This document shows, one piece after another, positions 1-8,930 of a stretch of DNA of 64,000 nucleotides. The stretch is from contig NZ_JARICI010000052.1 of NCBI RefSeq assembly GCF_029257255.1, positions 1-64,000 on the forward strand, written 5' to 3'. Both the position numbers and the translations under genes were made by a program. Within the stretch, counting starts at the first letter, position 1. Each line of letters opens with the position of its first letter. The notes under the pieces were generated by a model that had not been told where the DNA came from, did not search any database, and saw nothing but the letters and a program-made list of their open reading frames with translations. This DNA comes from Sporosarcina sp. Lineage in GTDB: Bacteria; Bacillota; Bacilli; Bacillales_A; Planococcaceae.

Positions 1-20
1 ATGTGAGTCCTCCTTGGTTA
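1..20 (-). promoter_or_regulatory. Ribosome binding site of a gene off the left edge
   Basis: Read on the minus strand, the first bases give AAGGAGGACTCACAT running off the window. AAGGAGG is a full Shine-Dalgarno, and the final AT would complete an ATG about 7-8 bases downstream if the next base is G. A minus-strand gene therefore probably starts just outside the window. The start codon itself cannot be seen. Confidence 0.4.
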
Positions 21-25
21 TTATT

Positions 26-56
26 AGGGGTCAAGTAGTCGATGCCTTGACACCCC
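26..56. repeat. Inverted repeat in the left-edge leader
   Basis: GGGGTCAAG and CTTGACACCCC pair across about ten bases, with one unpaired base on one arm. On the minus strand the hairpin lies some 10-15 bases upstream of the Shine-Dalgarno of the gene that begins off the left edge, so it could be a leader hairpin. There is no U-tract, so a terminator role is not supported. Confidence 0.3.
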
Positions 57-104
57 CGAATCATACCAAGGGGACTTTTCTATTTCAATAGGGCTCCACT
101 AACC

Positions 105-245
105 AAACAGGAATGCTCTGGGAGGATGAACTGGATTTGAATGCACCATAAAGTCCTGCCTTAATTTCTGCAAAAAGACGCAGAAACTAAGGCAAAGCGA
201 ACCCTTCGCTGTTTGCTTGGCTGCAGCGCAGATCAACGGTTTCAA
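105..245 (+). repeat. Interspersed intergenic repeat, paired-hairpin element, short copy
   Basis: The stretch holds CTCTGGGAGGAT, then a hairpin (CCTTAATTTCTGC / GCAGAAACTAAGG), then a second near-palindrome (AAGCGAAC...GTTTGCTTGG), then ATCAACGGT. The same blocks in the same order occur on the opposite strand at 11840-12118, so this is a dispersed repeat in inverted orientation relative to that copy. Positions 1-257 contain no convincing gene apart from this element and the edge signals. Confidence 0.7.
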
Positions 246-257
246 ACCGCTATCTAA

Positions 258-998
258 CTACTTTCCCTTCAGCCCTTCAATTTCCTCACTCGTCAAGTTA
301 CGCCACTGCCCTCTTTCCAATGACCCGAGCTCAATATGCTTGATTCGGACTCTCTCCAAATGCGTAACCGTATACTGAAAACGCCGGCACATTCTGCGGA
401 TCTGTCGGTTCAGCCCCTGTGAAAGTGTGATGCGAAATGTATCATCATCCAACTGAATTATCGGGCAGGGATTTGTTCTTGAATACCCCTTTTTTCGTGG
501 ATTGTAAATATCTACACCGTTTGATAAATCTGCAATGAAAGCTTCTGTGATGTTTTTATCGACTGTTACGATATATTCTTTTTCCTGCTTGTTTTCTTCC
601 TTCATTAAATCATTCACTATACTGCCATCATTTGTTAATAAAATTAGACCTTCCGTTTCCTTATCCAGACGCCCAACTGGAAATATCCGTTCAGGATGGG
701 ATACAAAGTCTATAATATTATCCGTAATGTCAGGAGAGGCTGTGCAAGTAATTCCGCTCGGTTTATTGAGCATGATATAAATGGCTTGGGATGCATGTGT
801 AATTTTATGCCCGTCTACTTCAACTTCATCATGATCCTCGACAAAATATACATGAGGCGCAATCTCACCATTCACCAGAACTTTTTCAGCAGTAATATAC
901 CGCTCCGCCTGCCTTCTGGAACAGAATCCCGAAGAACTAATATATTGATTCAACCTCAATGTTTCCGCTCCTTGTCTGTCCTCTATTTTTTCTATCAT
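258..998 (-). CDS. rluF: 23S rRNA pseudouridine synthase, RluF type
   Basis: A 246-residue pseudouridine synthase of the RsuA/RluB/E/F group. The N-terminal S4 RNA-binding domain (RLNQYISSSGFCSRRQAERY) is followed by the catalytic motif GRLDKETEGLILLTNDG, with the nucleophilic Asp near residue 112, and by the RluF-like block ITLSQGLNRQIRRMCRRF. E. coli RluF modifies U2604 of 23S rRNA, and this is the expected role by family. The reading frame is open up to an ATG at 1064. That start would leave only 36 bases to the divergent neighbour and has no Shine-Dalgarno. The ATG at 998 also lacks a good one, so the start is uncertain. The gene is divergent from the UvrA-like gene. Confidence 0.88.
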   Translation of the reverse strand: MIEKIEDRQGAETLRLNQYISSSGFCSRRQAERYITAEKVLVNGEIAPHVYFVEDHDEVEVDGHKITHASQAIYIMLNKPSGITCTASPDITDNIIDFVSHPERIFPVGRLDKETEGLILLTNDGSIVNDLMKEENKQEKEYIVTVDKNITEAFIADLSNGVDIYNPRKKGYSRTNPCPIIQLDDDTFRITLSQGLNRQIRRMCRRFQYTVTHLERVRIKHIELGSLERGQWRNLTSEEIEGLKGK

Positions 999-1100
999 AT
1001 CATGTAGTGTACATTCTTCAAAAACGGGGAACTCCTTTACTATATGAACATTTGCATTCATCACAAAAGTGACTTTGTAAACGTAAGGGAGGACTACAAA

Positions 1101-3374
1101 ATGGCAGACATAAAAGATGAAATCATGTTAAGAGGACTTCGTGAAAACAATTTAAAAAATATTGACTTGAACATACAAAAAGAAAAAATCACCGTTTTCA
1201 CAGGGCTTTCAGGCTCCGGAAAAAGCTCGGTTGTCTTTGATACATTGGCCACCGAGAGCAGAAGGCAAATGACGATGAACTATCCATTCTATGTCCGTAA
1301 TCAAATGCCTCGATACGAACGCCCACACGCTGATCTGATGCAGCATTTAAGTCCCGTTGTAGTGGTAGAGCAGAAACCCGCAAGTGGCAATTCGCGTTCT
1401 ACAGTCGGCACCTATATGGACATTCATCCGTTAATTCGGTTGCTGTTCTCACGGATTGGCAGTCCGTCGATAGGATCCGCCACCGATTTTTCCAGTCAGA
1501 GTTCATTCGGTAAATGTCCGGAATGTAATGGCTATGGAGAGGTTATTGCGCCCGATTTGAATAAAATTATCGACTTGGAAAAATCACTGCGGGAATATGC
1601 GGTGCAGTTTAAGCCGCTCTCCCCTTCCGGCTGGCAGGGCAATTGGATGATGACCGGCGGCTTGTTCGAACCCGATTTGCCGATTAAGGATTATCCGAAA
1701 GAAACATTTGATTCGCTGATTTATGGACCCCCTGAAGGTGAACGAGTCTTTGCACCGTTTCATACGAAAGACGGTCCGCATGATCATGAATGGGACGGGC
1801 TGCTGCCAAGATTTACGCGTCTTTATATCAATAGAGATGTTTCGAAATTAAAGCAAACCTCTCAAGATGATGTGCTGGCTGTATCGACACATACATTATG
1901 TCCAACTTGCGAAGGCTCCGGCCTGAATCCTGAAGTGTTGAAATGTAAAATTAACGGCTTTAATATTGCCGAATACGATCAATTGGAACTCACCGAACTG
2001 TTGGACGAACTGAAGAAGATAGATGATCCAATCGGGACATCTATTGCACAGCAGGCAAGCCCGAGTGTAAAGCAGCTGGTCGATTTAGGACTTGGTTATC
2101 TAAGCCTGTCGAGAAAAATGGGTACGCTTTCCGGCGGTGAAGCACAACGGGTAAAAATAGCCCGTCATTTAGGAAGCAGCCTAAATAACATCACGTATAT
2201 CTTCGACGAGCCAAGTGCCGGACTCCATCCCGAAGAAGTAGATAGGCTGATCCAGATACTGCAGAGCTTAAAAGCGAACCATAATACCATAGTCGTCATT
2301 GAACACGACTTATCTGTCATTAAAACAGCGGATGAAATAATAGAGATGGGACCAGGGGCGGGTGTTCATGGGGGCCAGGTGGTTTATCAAGGTGGATTGG
2401 ATGGACTAAAAAACTCTGCTTCATTGACCAACCTGAATCACCAATTGAAGATAAATGAAAATCCGAGAAACAGCGGTGATGATTTCACCATAAAACGGAC
2501 AAACAGGAATAACTTAAAAAACGTCAGTACAGAAATCCCGATGAATGTTCTCGTTTCAGTATGCGGGGTTTCAGGCTCAGGAAAAAGTTCACTGCTGTTC
2601 GGCGAATTCACAGATAAATACCCTGAAACAATTGCGGTCGGCCAGGGCAGCATTGGTACATCCAGCCGTTCAACACTCGCTACTTATATGGGCATCATGG
2701 ATGACATCCGAAAAATCTTTGCCAAAGCTACCGGACAGCCGGCGGGTTTATTCAGCTTTAATTCACTCGGGGCATGCCCTGTCTGTGACGGTAAAGGGGT
2801 CACTACGCCGGACGTAGCCTTTGCTGATCCCGTTTCAGTTACTTGTGAAGCCTGCGGAGGTACGCGTTATTCGGATGAAGCCCTATCCTACACGTATGAA
2901 GGTAAAAATATAGTAGAAATCCTGGATTTAACGATAGATGAAGCAAATGATTATTTTACACTGCCGAAGATCGTAAAAAAAGTAGATACACTGAAAGATG
3001 TGGGACTGGAATATCTGACAATGGGCCAGACAACAAGCTCTCTGAGCGGCGGAGAAGTGCAGCGGCTTAAACTGGCCAGCTACTTAAAGAATGAAGGGCA
3101 GATTTATCTGCTGGATGAGCCGTCTCTCGGTTTGCATACAAAAGATAACGACAAATTGCTGGATGTGTTTCAAAGCCTCGTAAACAAAGGAAACTCTGTC
3201 ATTATCGTCGAACATAATCTTGACTTTATTGCGGCAAGTGACTGGGTGATGGAGATGGGGCCGGAAGGCGGAAAAAAAGGCGGACATATTATTTTCGAAG
3301 GGACGCCTGAAGAAATGCTGAAGGCAGATACGCTGACAGCGAAGTGGCTGCGCAATGGTGCGGCGGTAGGCTAG
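1101..3374 (+). CDS. UvrA-like ABC ATPase, short form
   Basis: A 757-residue protein with two ABC ATPase cassettes of UvrA type. The first has Walker A GLSGSGKSS, signature LSGGEAQRVKIARHL and Walker B YIFDEPSAGLH. The second has GVSGSGKSSLL, LSGGEVQRLKLAS and IYLLDEPSLGLH. Zinc-finger CxxC pairs follow (CPECNGYGE, CPTCEGSG, CPVCDGKG, CEACGGTR). True UvrA is about 940-960 residues, so this belongs with the shorter UvrA paralogues (UvrA2/DrrC-like), some of which are tied to drug tolerance or accessory DNA repair. No uvrB or uvrC is nearby. The start at 1101 is chosen because AAGGGAGG lies eight bases upstream. The substrate or damage type is unknown. Confidence 0.88.
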   Translation: MADIKDEIMLRGLRENNLKNIDLNIQKEKITVFTGLSGSGKSSVVFDTLATESRRQMTMNYPFYVRNQMPRYERPHADLMQHLSPVVVVEQKPASGNSRSTVGTYMDIHPLIRLLFSRIGSPSIGSATDFSSQSSFGKCPECNGYGEVIAPDLNKIIDLEKSLREYAVQFKPLSPSGWQGNWMMTGGLFEPDLPIKDYPKETFDSLIYGPPEGERVFAPFHTKDGPHDHEWDGLLPRFTRLYINRDVSKLKQTSQDDVLAVSTHTLCPTCEGSGLNPEVLKCKINGFNIAEYDQLELTELLDELKKIDDPIGTSIAQQASPSVKQLVDLGLGYLSLSRKMGTLSGGEAQRVKIARHLGSSLNNITYIFDEPSAGLHPEEVDRLIQILQSLKANHNTIVVIEHDLSVIKTADEIIEMGPGAGVHGGQVVYQGGLDGLKNSASLTNLNHQLKINENPRNSGDDFTIKRTNRNNLKNVSTEIPMNVLVSVCGVSGSGKSSLLFGEFTDKYPETIAVGQGSIGTSSRSTLATYMGIMDDIRKIFAKATGQPAGLFSFNSLGACPVCDGKGVTTPDVAFADPVSVTCEACGGTRYSDEALSYTYEGKNIVEILDLTIDEANDYFTLPKIVKKVDTLKDVGLEYLTMGQTTSSLSGGEVQRLKLASYLKNEGQIYLLDEPSLGLHTKDNDKLLDVFQSLVNKGNSVIIVEHNLDFIAASDWVMEMGPEGGKKGGHIIFEGTPEEMLKADTLTAKWLRNGAAVG

Positions 3375-3375
3375 A

Positions 3376-3495
3376 TTGGTGCGATCAACTGCGTGTTTCG
3401 CGCGGCGCAGTCCGGAAATGGTGCGGCAGAGGCAGGCTTTCGCTCGTTTGAAGAGTTTTTTGGTGCGGATACGCCCTGCTTTCGCGCACTCACCC
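3376..3495 (+). repeat. 21-bp periodic array, TTTGGTGCGG family
   Basis: Cores resembling GGTGCGG or CGCGCGG begin at 3378, 3399, 3420, 3441, 3462 and 3483, each exactly 21 bases apart, with T-rich bases before each core and unrelated sequence between. The array starts directly after the stop codon of the UvrA-like gene, in the gap between it and the converging BASS transporter gene. No convincing gene is present here. Confidence 0.85.
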
Positions 3496-3522
3496 GCTGT
3501 CACATAAGATTTCATTAGAAAA

Positions 3523-3550
3523 GGCTGTCACGGAACCTTCCCGGACAACC
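3523..3550 (-). terminator. Rho-independent terminator of the BASS transporter gene
   Basis: On the minus strand GGTTGTC CGG pairs with CCG T GACAGCC around a seven-base loop, followed by TTTTCT. It lies seven bases past the stop codon at 3558. Confidence 0.75.
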
Positions 3551-3557
3551 TTCTTGG

Positions 3558-4520
3558 TCATGCCTTCACTTCATCTTCTTTGATACGAAACCTGTTTTCA
3601 AACAAACTGGCCATCAGTGCGCCGATGGTCAGGTTCATCACCATGTTGGCTACGGCCGGCACGGCGGCGAGTGAGCCGAAATGTTCCATGGCAAGCGTCG
3701 CAGCCAGCGCAGAATTACAGATGCCGGTATGGAATAAAATAGCCCGTGCATTACGCTCCGGCACACCGAGCCCTCTGGCAATGAAATACCCCGACAGCAT
3801 CGGAATACAGACTTGCAGCGTGACTGCCACAAAAACTAGCGGCAGCACTGAAAGATTCGAACTCAATGCCTCTTGCGCGTTTGAAATGACGGAAAGAATA
3901 ACAATGAAAAGCGCAAGCTGCGACAGAACCGGCGTATAAGGCTTCACCGTTTCCACCTGTTGCTGCCATTTCCACTGCACAAATAGCCCTGCAAGCAAAG
4001 GCAGGAATACGACCTGAATAATATTTAGAAATAAAGGCCAAAACTCAATCGGAATGAAGCGGCCGGCAAACACCTGCAGCAGCACCGGCGTCAGCACCGG
4101 CGAAATGAAAGTGTCCAATGTCGCCATCGTAATACTGAGTGCCACCTCCCCGCCTGCAATAAATGTATAAATATTCGCAGATGTCCCACTTGGAACCGTT
4201 CCTGCTAAAATAACACCAGTCGCAATTTCCGCCTGGTCTGCGAAAAATACATAGGCAACACCAATCGATACACCGACCATAATCGTCCATTTCAGCAGCA
4301 CACCGAGCAGTGCATACTTCGGATTTTTAATGACTTCCAGCAATTTATCGGACGACAGCGACAGTCCCATCAGAAAGAAGATTGTCCCCAGTCCAAATCC
4401 TGTCAGCTGGCGGATCGATAGAAACGCATCCGGAATGGCATACGCAATGATGGATATAAGCACAATCCAGATCGGCAAGTATTTAGAAATAATTTTGGAT
4501 ATCGTCTGTACTGTTTTCAC
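3558..4520 (-). CDS. Bile acid:sodium symporter (BASS) family transporter
   Basis: A 320-residue, very hydrophobic protein with about nine or ten predicted membrane helices. It carries the BASS-family motifs GVILAGTVPSGTSANIYTFI and FHTGICNSALAATLA, which correspond to the crossing helices and sodium sites of this fold. Bacterial relatives include PanS (ketopantoate) and B. subtilis YocS. The substrate cannot be read from the sequence, but an organic anion carried with Na+ is likely. A GTG start at 4520 is preferred because GGGAGAG lies six bases upstream; the frame also allows a TTG at 4526. The gene seems monocistronic, with its own terminator and a repeat array upstream. Confidence 0.85.
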   Translation of the reverse strand: MKTVQTISKIISKYLPIWIVLISIIAYAIPDAFLSIRQLTGFGLGTIFFLMGLSLSSDKLLEVIKNPKYALLGVLLKWTIMVGVSIGVAYVFFADQAEIATGVILAGTVPSGTSANIYTFIAGGEVALSITMATLDTFISPVLTPVLLQVFAGRFIPIEFWPLFLNIIQVVFLPLLAGLFVQWKWQQQVETVKPYTPVLSQLALFIVILSVISNAQEALSSNLSVLPLVFVAVTLQVCIPMLSGYFIARGLGVPERNARAILFHTGICNSALAATLAMEHFGSLAAVPAVANMVMNLTIGALMASLFENRFRIKEDEVKA

Positions 4521-4608
4521 ACACAACTCTCCCTAACCAGCAAAACTTGTACTAGGCATGAGTACATCATGCCCTGCACAAGCTGTTAACACTTTATTGG
4601 AATTTTCT

Positions 4609-4755
4609 ATGAGCGTGGCCATAGTGTTTATGAGCACCAAACTGTCGCGTATGATCACGGATGGTCGCGTATCAGCTGTCTATGAGCGGCCGCGCAGGAT
4701 GTATGAGCACGTACACGTCAGATATGAGCGCTCAGCGGACTTCTATTAGCGGCCA
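4609..4755 (+). repeat. 21-bp periodic array, TATGAGCGG family
   Basis: ATGAGCG-like cores start at 4609, 4630, 4651, 4661, 4682, 4703, 4724 and 4745. Every step is 21 bases except 4651 to 4661, which is ten and looks like an 11-base internal deletion. The array fills the gap between the BASS gene and the DUF35 gene, both on the minus strand. An open frame across it would encode repeated Tyr-Glu-Arg units, but it has no ribosome binding site. Confidence 0.85.
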
Positions 4756-4759
4756 CGCC

Positions 4760-5065
4760 TTAGCACTTGCTGTAAATATACGCTCCGCCTTCCATACGAT
4801 CGAAATCCACCGCGTCGCCAATAGAGACTTCTGTATTCATTCGCACGGCTACTTTTGCTCGCGTTTCATTCAGCTGCACCAGCGCGATTGTGTAAGGTGC
4901 GAGATGTGCGAACTCTGCAGGAGCAATATGAATATCGGTATAGCTGTAGACATTGCCTTTTGAAGAAACTGTTTGTTCCTGCAGCTGACCTGTGTGGCAG
5001 CTAGCACATCTATATTTCTTCGACACACTGGCATACTCACAGTTATCACATTGATAGACTTTCAT
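4760..5065 (-). CDS. Zn-ribbon/OB-fold protein (DUF35), thiolase partner
   Basis: A 101-residue protein with an N-terminal rubredoxin-like zinc ribbon (Cys6, Cys9, Cys20, Cys23) followed by an OB-fold typical of DUF35 proteins. Members are small partners of thiolase-like enzymes and help bind acyl-CoA substrates, or act as the accessory chain of steroid side-chain aldolases and archaeal HMG-CoA pathway complexes. It follows the thiolase gene by four bases, so the two proteins probably form a complex. It is the last gene of the TRAP/CoA-ligase operon. GGAAAGGTTGTGAAGAG precedes the ATG. Confidence 0.85.
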   Translation of the reverse strand: MKVYQCDNCEYASVSKKYRCASCHTGQLQEQTVSSKGNVYSYTDIHIAPAEFAHLAPYTIALVQLNETRAKVAVRMNTEVSIGDAVDFDRMEGGAYIYSKC

Positions 5066-5069
5066 CTCT

Positions 5070-6203
5070 TCACAACCTTTCCAAAATATGAACGGTAGAA
5101 TACGAACCTGTTCCGCCTAGATTCTGTGCCAGTGCCAGCCGTGCACCTTCCACCTGATTAGGAGCGGTGCCGCGAAGCTGCTGAACGAGCTGATAAATCT
5201 GAGCAACGCCGGTTGCACCGATCGGATGTCCACGTGACAGCAGGCCACCGCTTGTATTGACCGGTTTATCGCCATTTGCTTTCGTACGACCCTGCTCAAT
5301 CGCGAGCCAGCCTTCCCGTTTATTGAAGAAGCCCAGCTCTTCAATTGCAATCATTTCTGTCATCGAGAAGCAGTCATGAATTTCTACGACATCGATGTCT
5401 TCCGGACCGACTCCCGCTTTTTCATACGCCAGGCGTCCTGATTCCCTGACTGCAGGTAATGAAAGCAGATCATCCGCATCCTGCATTTGCGTAGGACCTG
5501 AACTTTGTGCGGATGAACGGATATGGATATCTCCTTTTGTCCTGGAAATAACTAAAGCTGCTGCCCCGTCAGTTGTCGGTGAACAATCAAAGAGGCCAAG
5601 CGGGGATGTAATAATCCGCGCACCCATAATTTCCTCCATCGTCGTCGGCTTCTGGAACTGCGCCAACGGATTATTCAAAGCATTTTCACGGTTCTTCAAC
5701 GCAATCATAGCCAAATGCTCTTTCGTTGCATCTGTCTCATAAAAGTAACGATTTGCCAGCACGCCGAAAAATCCAGGAAACGTCAGCCCCGCCTGTTTTT
5801 CATTGGAGTCGGTATCCATCGCAGCATTGATCGCCTGCGTGACGTCTGCAGTCGAGGCGTGTTTCATCTTTTCAACACCCGCCACGAGAACTGTATCGTA
5901 CTCACCGCTCAGAATTCCCATGATGCCCTGGCGCAGTGCAATACCGCCGGACGCACAGGCTCCTTCTACTTTAGCCGTTGGAACATAGCCTAGACCGAGT
6001 TCGTTTGCTACCAGTGCACCGAGGATTTCCTGATTGGAGATGGATCCACCCATGAAGTTGCCGACGAAAACGGCATCAATTTTTGGATTTCCCGCATCTT
6101 CCAGCGCTTGAATCGATGCATCCAACAGAAGTTGCTTCATGGATCGATCAACAAACTTCCCGAACTTTGTCATGCCGATTCCTTCAATATAAACATTCGT
6201 CAT
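5070..6203 (-). CDS. Thiolase family acyltransferase (SCP2-like)
   Basis: A 377-residue thiolase-fold enzyme of the SCP2/SCPx-type branch. The acylated Cys is Cys83 in GACASGG, the second catalytic block is HDCFSMTE (His276, Cys278), and the third is SRGHPIGATG (His326). It should cleave or form beta-ketoacyl-CoA with CoA. Enzymes of this branch often need a DUF35 partner, which is encoded immediately downstream. Its ATG overlaps the stop of the CoA ligase gene by four bases, indicating translational coupling. The acyl substrate is unknown but is presumably the product of the ligase and SDR steps in the same operon. Confidence 0.87.
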   Translation of the reverse strand: MTNVYIEGIGMTKFGKFVDRSMKQLLLDASIQALEDAGNPKIDAVFVGNFMGGSISNQEILGALVANELGLGYVPTAKVEGACASGGIALRQGIMGILSGEYDTVLVAGVEKMKHASTADVTQAINAAMDTDSNEKQAGLTFPGFFGVLANRYFYETDATKEHLAMIALKNRENALNNPLAQFQKPTTMEEIMGARIITSPLGLFDCSPTTDGAAALVISRTKGDIHIRSSAQSSGPTQMQDADDLLSLPAVRESGRLAYEKAGVGPEDIDVVEIHDCFSMTEMIAIEELGFFNKREGWLAIEQGRTKANGDKPVNTSGGLLSRGHPIGATGVAQIYQLVQQLRGTAPNQVEGARLALAQNLGGTGSYSTVHILERL

Positions 6204-7681
6204 GACTGTACCCCCTCATGTTCACTGCGCAGTTCACGCTTCAGTATTTTGCCGTATGAGCTTTTTGGCAGTTCATCTACGATATGAATTTCTTTCGGCT
6301 TTTTGAAACTCGCCATGTGATCCAGACACAGTTCAATCAACTCTTCCTTCGTCACCTTTACAGTCCCGTTTGGTACCACATACGCTATGACGTTCTCTCC
6401 CCACTTCTCGTCAGGCACGCCAATTACACAGGTCTCTTTGACCCCTTGATGTTTATTCAGCACTTCTTCGACTTCTCTTGGATAAATATTAACGCCGCCG
6501 GAAATGATGACATCTTTTTTCCGATCTACGATGTGCACATAGCCTTCTTCACTTTTCCAGCCAAGATCGCCTGTCTGCAGCCATCCGTCAATAAGCGTTT
6601 CATTTGTGGCTTTTTCATTATTCCAATAGCCTTTCATAACAAGCGAACCTTTGCAGACAATTTCCCCGACTTCTCCAGCAGGAAGTTCTATTCCTTGTTC
6701 ATCAACGATTTTCACATCGACGAAAGGTCCTACACGTCCGCATGACTCTAAGTGATCTCCAAGTTCGCGCTTCGGCATCATCGTAATACACATCGGTGCT
6801 TCCACTTGTCCGAATGTTTGCGCGAAAATTGGTCCTGTCAGAGCGAGCGCTTGCTCGAGCTTACTTGCCGCAATTGCTGATCCTGCCATGTTAATTGCTT
6901 TCAGCGTGGATAAGTTTTTCGGATCAAATTTTGGGTGCTGAATCATCAGATTGACCATTGTCGGTACGAGGAAAATGATCGTAATATTTTCACGCTTCAA
7001 ATCAAGCACAAATTCTTCCGGTTCAAATTTACTGAATACTACTTGCGTTAATCCATATAACCAGGCAACATGCGACAAGAAATTACTGCCGTGTGTCAAT
7101 GGCGCAACGTGGCCGATCACATCGTCGTAACCCGTTTCACAAACAAGAGCAAGCGACAGCGCACCCGAAATAATATTGCGGTGACTCAGCATGACACCTT
7201 TTGGATTGCCTGTCGTGCCGGATGTATACATAATCGCAAAAATATCATCTTCGTCAATCTCTGCAACCGCATGTTCACCTTTGCAGCTTTCGATGGCCAT
7301 TTCATATGCCTCTCCGATTGGAAGAGCCTGTAGTTTCATATTGATCGGTTTGATCAACTGCTCTTCGCCAATCACCAGTTTCACATCTGCATCTTCCAGC
7401 ATGTAGACATGTTCTTTCGGATGAAGCCTATAATTCAGCGGTACTTTGATGACTCCTGAAATAGCAGCCGCCACATCCAGTTCAATATGTTCCAGGCGGT
7501 TAGACATGAGGATTCCGAAACGGTCTCCCTTTTTCAGTCCGATCTTCTTAAAATAAGCTGTCAGTGCGAATGCCCGAGCCATCATTTCACGGTATGTAAA
7601 TGAACGCTGTCCGTCTTTTACCGCAATTTTATTCGGATACGCAGCTGCTGATTTCATGGCCAGTTTTCCAATTGCCTCCAA
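6200..7681 (-). CDS. Acyl-CoA synthetase (AMP-forming)
   Basis: A 493-residue ANL-superfamily ligase that adenylates a carboxylate and transfers it to CoA. It has the P-loop-like motif MYTSGTTGNPKG at about residues 151-162, GWLQTGDLG, KKDVIISGGVNIYPREVEEV, and the C-terminal catalytic Lys in KSSYGKILKREL. Class-typical length. The start is a TTG at 7681 with GAGAAGGAG upstream. It sits between the PPC protein gene and the thiolase gene in an operon that begins with a TRAP carboxylate importer, so it probably activates the imported acid. Chain length or aromatic specificity cannot be inferred. Confidence 0.88.
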   Translation of the reverse strand: MEAIGKLAMKSAAAYPNKIAVKDGQRSFTYREMMARAFALTAYFKKIGLKKGDRFGILMSNRLEHIELDVAAAISGVIKVPLNYRLHPKEHVYMLEDADVKLVIGEEQLIKPINMKLQALPIGEAYEMAIESCKGEHAVAEIDEDDIFAIMYTSGTTGNPKGVMLSHRNIISGALSLALVCETGYDDVIGHVAPLTHGSNFLSHVAWLYGLTQVVFSKFEPEEFVLDLKRENITIIFLVPTMVNLMIQHPKFDPKNLSTLKAINMAGSAIAASKLEQALALTGPIFAQTFGQVEAPMCITMMPKRELGDHLESCGRVGPFVDVKIVDEQGIELPAGEVGEIVCKGSLVMKGYWNNEKATNETLIDGWLQTGDLGWKSEEGYVHIVDRKKDVIISGGVNIYPREVEEVLNKHQGVKETCVIGVPDEKWGENVIAYVVPNGTVKVTKEELIELCLDHMASFKKPKEIHIVDELPKSSYGKILKRELRSEHEGVQS

Positions 7682-7687
7682 ATACCT

Positions 7688-8161
7688 TCACTCCTTCTCT
7701 ACAAAGTGGAATACAGGAATACCTGATATTTCATCCGGGCGTCGCTGCATGGTTACATCCAGCAGCGGAAAAATAATGAACTCTACGGTAATGGCTATCG
7801 GATTTTTGCCCCCGATAAAATGACCGCCATTGATATTCTTATGGCAATCTATGAATAATCCATGAAAATGTACCTCAAGCTCCCCTTCAGCACTGTGACC
7901 GACAAACCCTGTACCCGTCAGCAGTTCAACCGGCGTGTCGGTGACAATTTGATTGGAATACTGTAAACTCTTGTCTTCATTTTGATTAGGCTGTACGAAT
8001 GTGGCATGTGCAAGCGAACCCATACATTGAAATTGAGCTGCTTTCACACTGTACTGCTTACATATTTCAATAATCCCTTCGAATAAATCGATGTCTTTCT
8101 TCAAACGTCCGATGATACGATTCGTAGTACTGTCATACACCGCTTGAATACGATTATCCAA
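7688..8161 (-). CDS. PPC/DUF296 domain protein
   Basis: A 157-residue single-domain protein of the PPC (DUF296) fold. Visible family features are the His-rich segment LEVHFHGLFIDCHKNINGGH, which resembles the metal-binding HxH...GGH motif, and the C-terminal beta strands. Plant relatives carry AT-hooks, but this protein has none, so a DNA-binding role is not supported. The best start is a TTG at 8161, because GGAGGG lies eight bases upstream; an ATG at 8176 would contain that site. It overlaps the end of the SDR gene by eight bases. Its function in a CoA-linked catabolic operon is unknown. Confidence 0.75.
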   Translation of the reverse strand: MDNRIQAVYDSTTNRIIGRLKKDIDLFEGIIEICKQYSVKAAQFQCMGSLAHATFVQPNQNEDKSLQYSNQIVTDTPVELLTGTGFVGHSAEGELEVHFHGLFIDCHKNINGGHFIGGKNPIAITVEFIIFPLLDVTMQRRPDEISGIPVFHFVEKE

Positions 8162-8912
8162 AACTGTACCCTCCATCTACTTTCAGAATTTGTCCTGTCG
8201 TGTAGCTTGATTCGGGTGATGCAAAATATAATACCGCCTGGGCAATATCAACAGGTGTCCCAATGCGTTTAATTGCTTGGTCACTGATGTCGTATTCAAT
8301 GCCGGCAGTAATTGCACTTGCTGTTGCACCGGGCGCTACTGAATTACAAGTGATACCGTGCTCTCCAAGTTCTTTCGCTACCCACTTGGTCAGCGCAATA
8401 ATCGCCCCCTTGGAAGCCGAGTAGGCCGGTCCTGACCTGCCGTCTTTAGAACCACCGGAAACAACTCCGCCGTTCAATCCTGAAATCGAACTGATATTGA
8501 TGATGCGTCCATATTTCTGATCCATCATATGAGGATAGACTGCTGCCTGTGTAAACAGGAACGCCGCTTTTGCATTTGTATCCATGTCACGGTCCCACAT
8601 ATCAAGCGTCATCGTTTCTAAATTGAGTCTGCTGCAAGTTCCTGCATTGTTGATCAAAATATGCAGTTCACCAAATGTATCTGACGCCCGCGCAATGACG
8701 GCGTTTACAAATTCCGCATCACGGATATCTCCGAGACACTCTAAAACAGCAGCTTCCTCACGCGATTCCTTAATGGTAGAAAGAGTATTACCGCAGCTGT
8801 TTAAATCCACCAGCACCAGATTCGCCCCTTCTTGCGAGAGAAGCAAGGCCGTCTGGGCGCCAATGCCACTAGCAGCCCCTGTGACGATCGCCGTCTGTCC
8901 TTTCAGTTTCAA
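8154..8912 (-). CDS. Short-chain dehydrogenase/reductase
   Basis: A 252-residue classical SDR. TGAASGIGAQTA forms the dinucleotide-binding turn, NNAG is present, and the active-site set is Ser in NISSISG with YSASKGAIIALTKW (Tyr and Lys). An Asp at the end of beta-2 (VLVDL) suggests NAD(H) preference. It probably interconverts a hydroxyl and a keto group on the pathway substrate, like FabG-type 3-hydroxyacyl dehydrogenases. A TTG start at 8912 gives AAGGAGG seven bases upstream, better than the GTG at 8918. It follows dctM by 18 bases. Confidence 0.87.
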   Translation of the reverse strand: MKLKGQTAIVTGAASGIGAQTALLLSQEGANLVLVDLNSCGNTLSTIKESREEAAVLECLGDIRDAEFVNAVIARASDTFGELHILINNAGTCSRLNLETMTLDMWDRDMDTNAKAAFLFTQAAVYPHMMDQKYGRIINISSISGLNGGVVSGGSKDGRSGPAYSASKGAIIALTKWVAKELGEHGITCNSVAPGATASAITAGIEYDISDQAIKRIGTPVDIAQAVLYFASPESSYTTGQILKVDGGYSFG

Positions 8913-8930
8913 AAGCACCCCTCCTTACAA

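Noticed and set aside
999..1100. Upstream starts for both divergent genes (1064 for rluF, 1044 for the UvrA-like gene)
   Set aside because: These would make the two coding regions overlap and lack ribosome sites. The UvrA-like gene has AAGGGAGG in front of 1101.
4558..4963. Open frames over the 4.6 kb array with Tyr-Glu-Arg repeats
   Set aside because: They are an artefact of the ATGAGCG array. They lack a ribosome binding site and overlap the DUF35 gene antisense.
7688..8161. DNA-binding regulator call for the PPC protein
   Set aside because: No AT-hook or other DNA-binding motif is present; the name comes from plant relatives.
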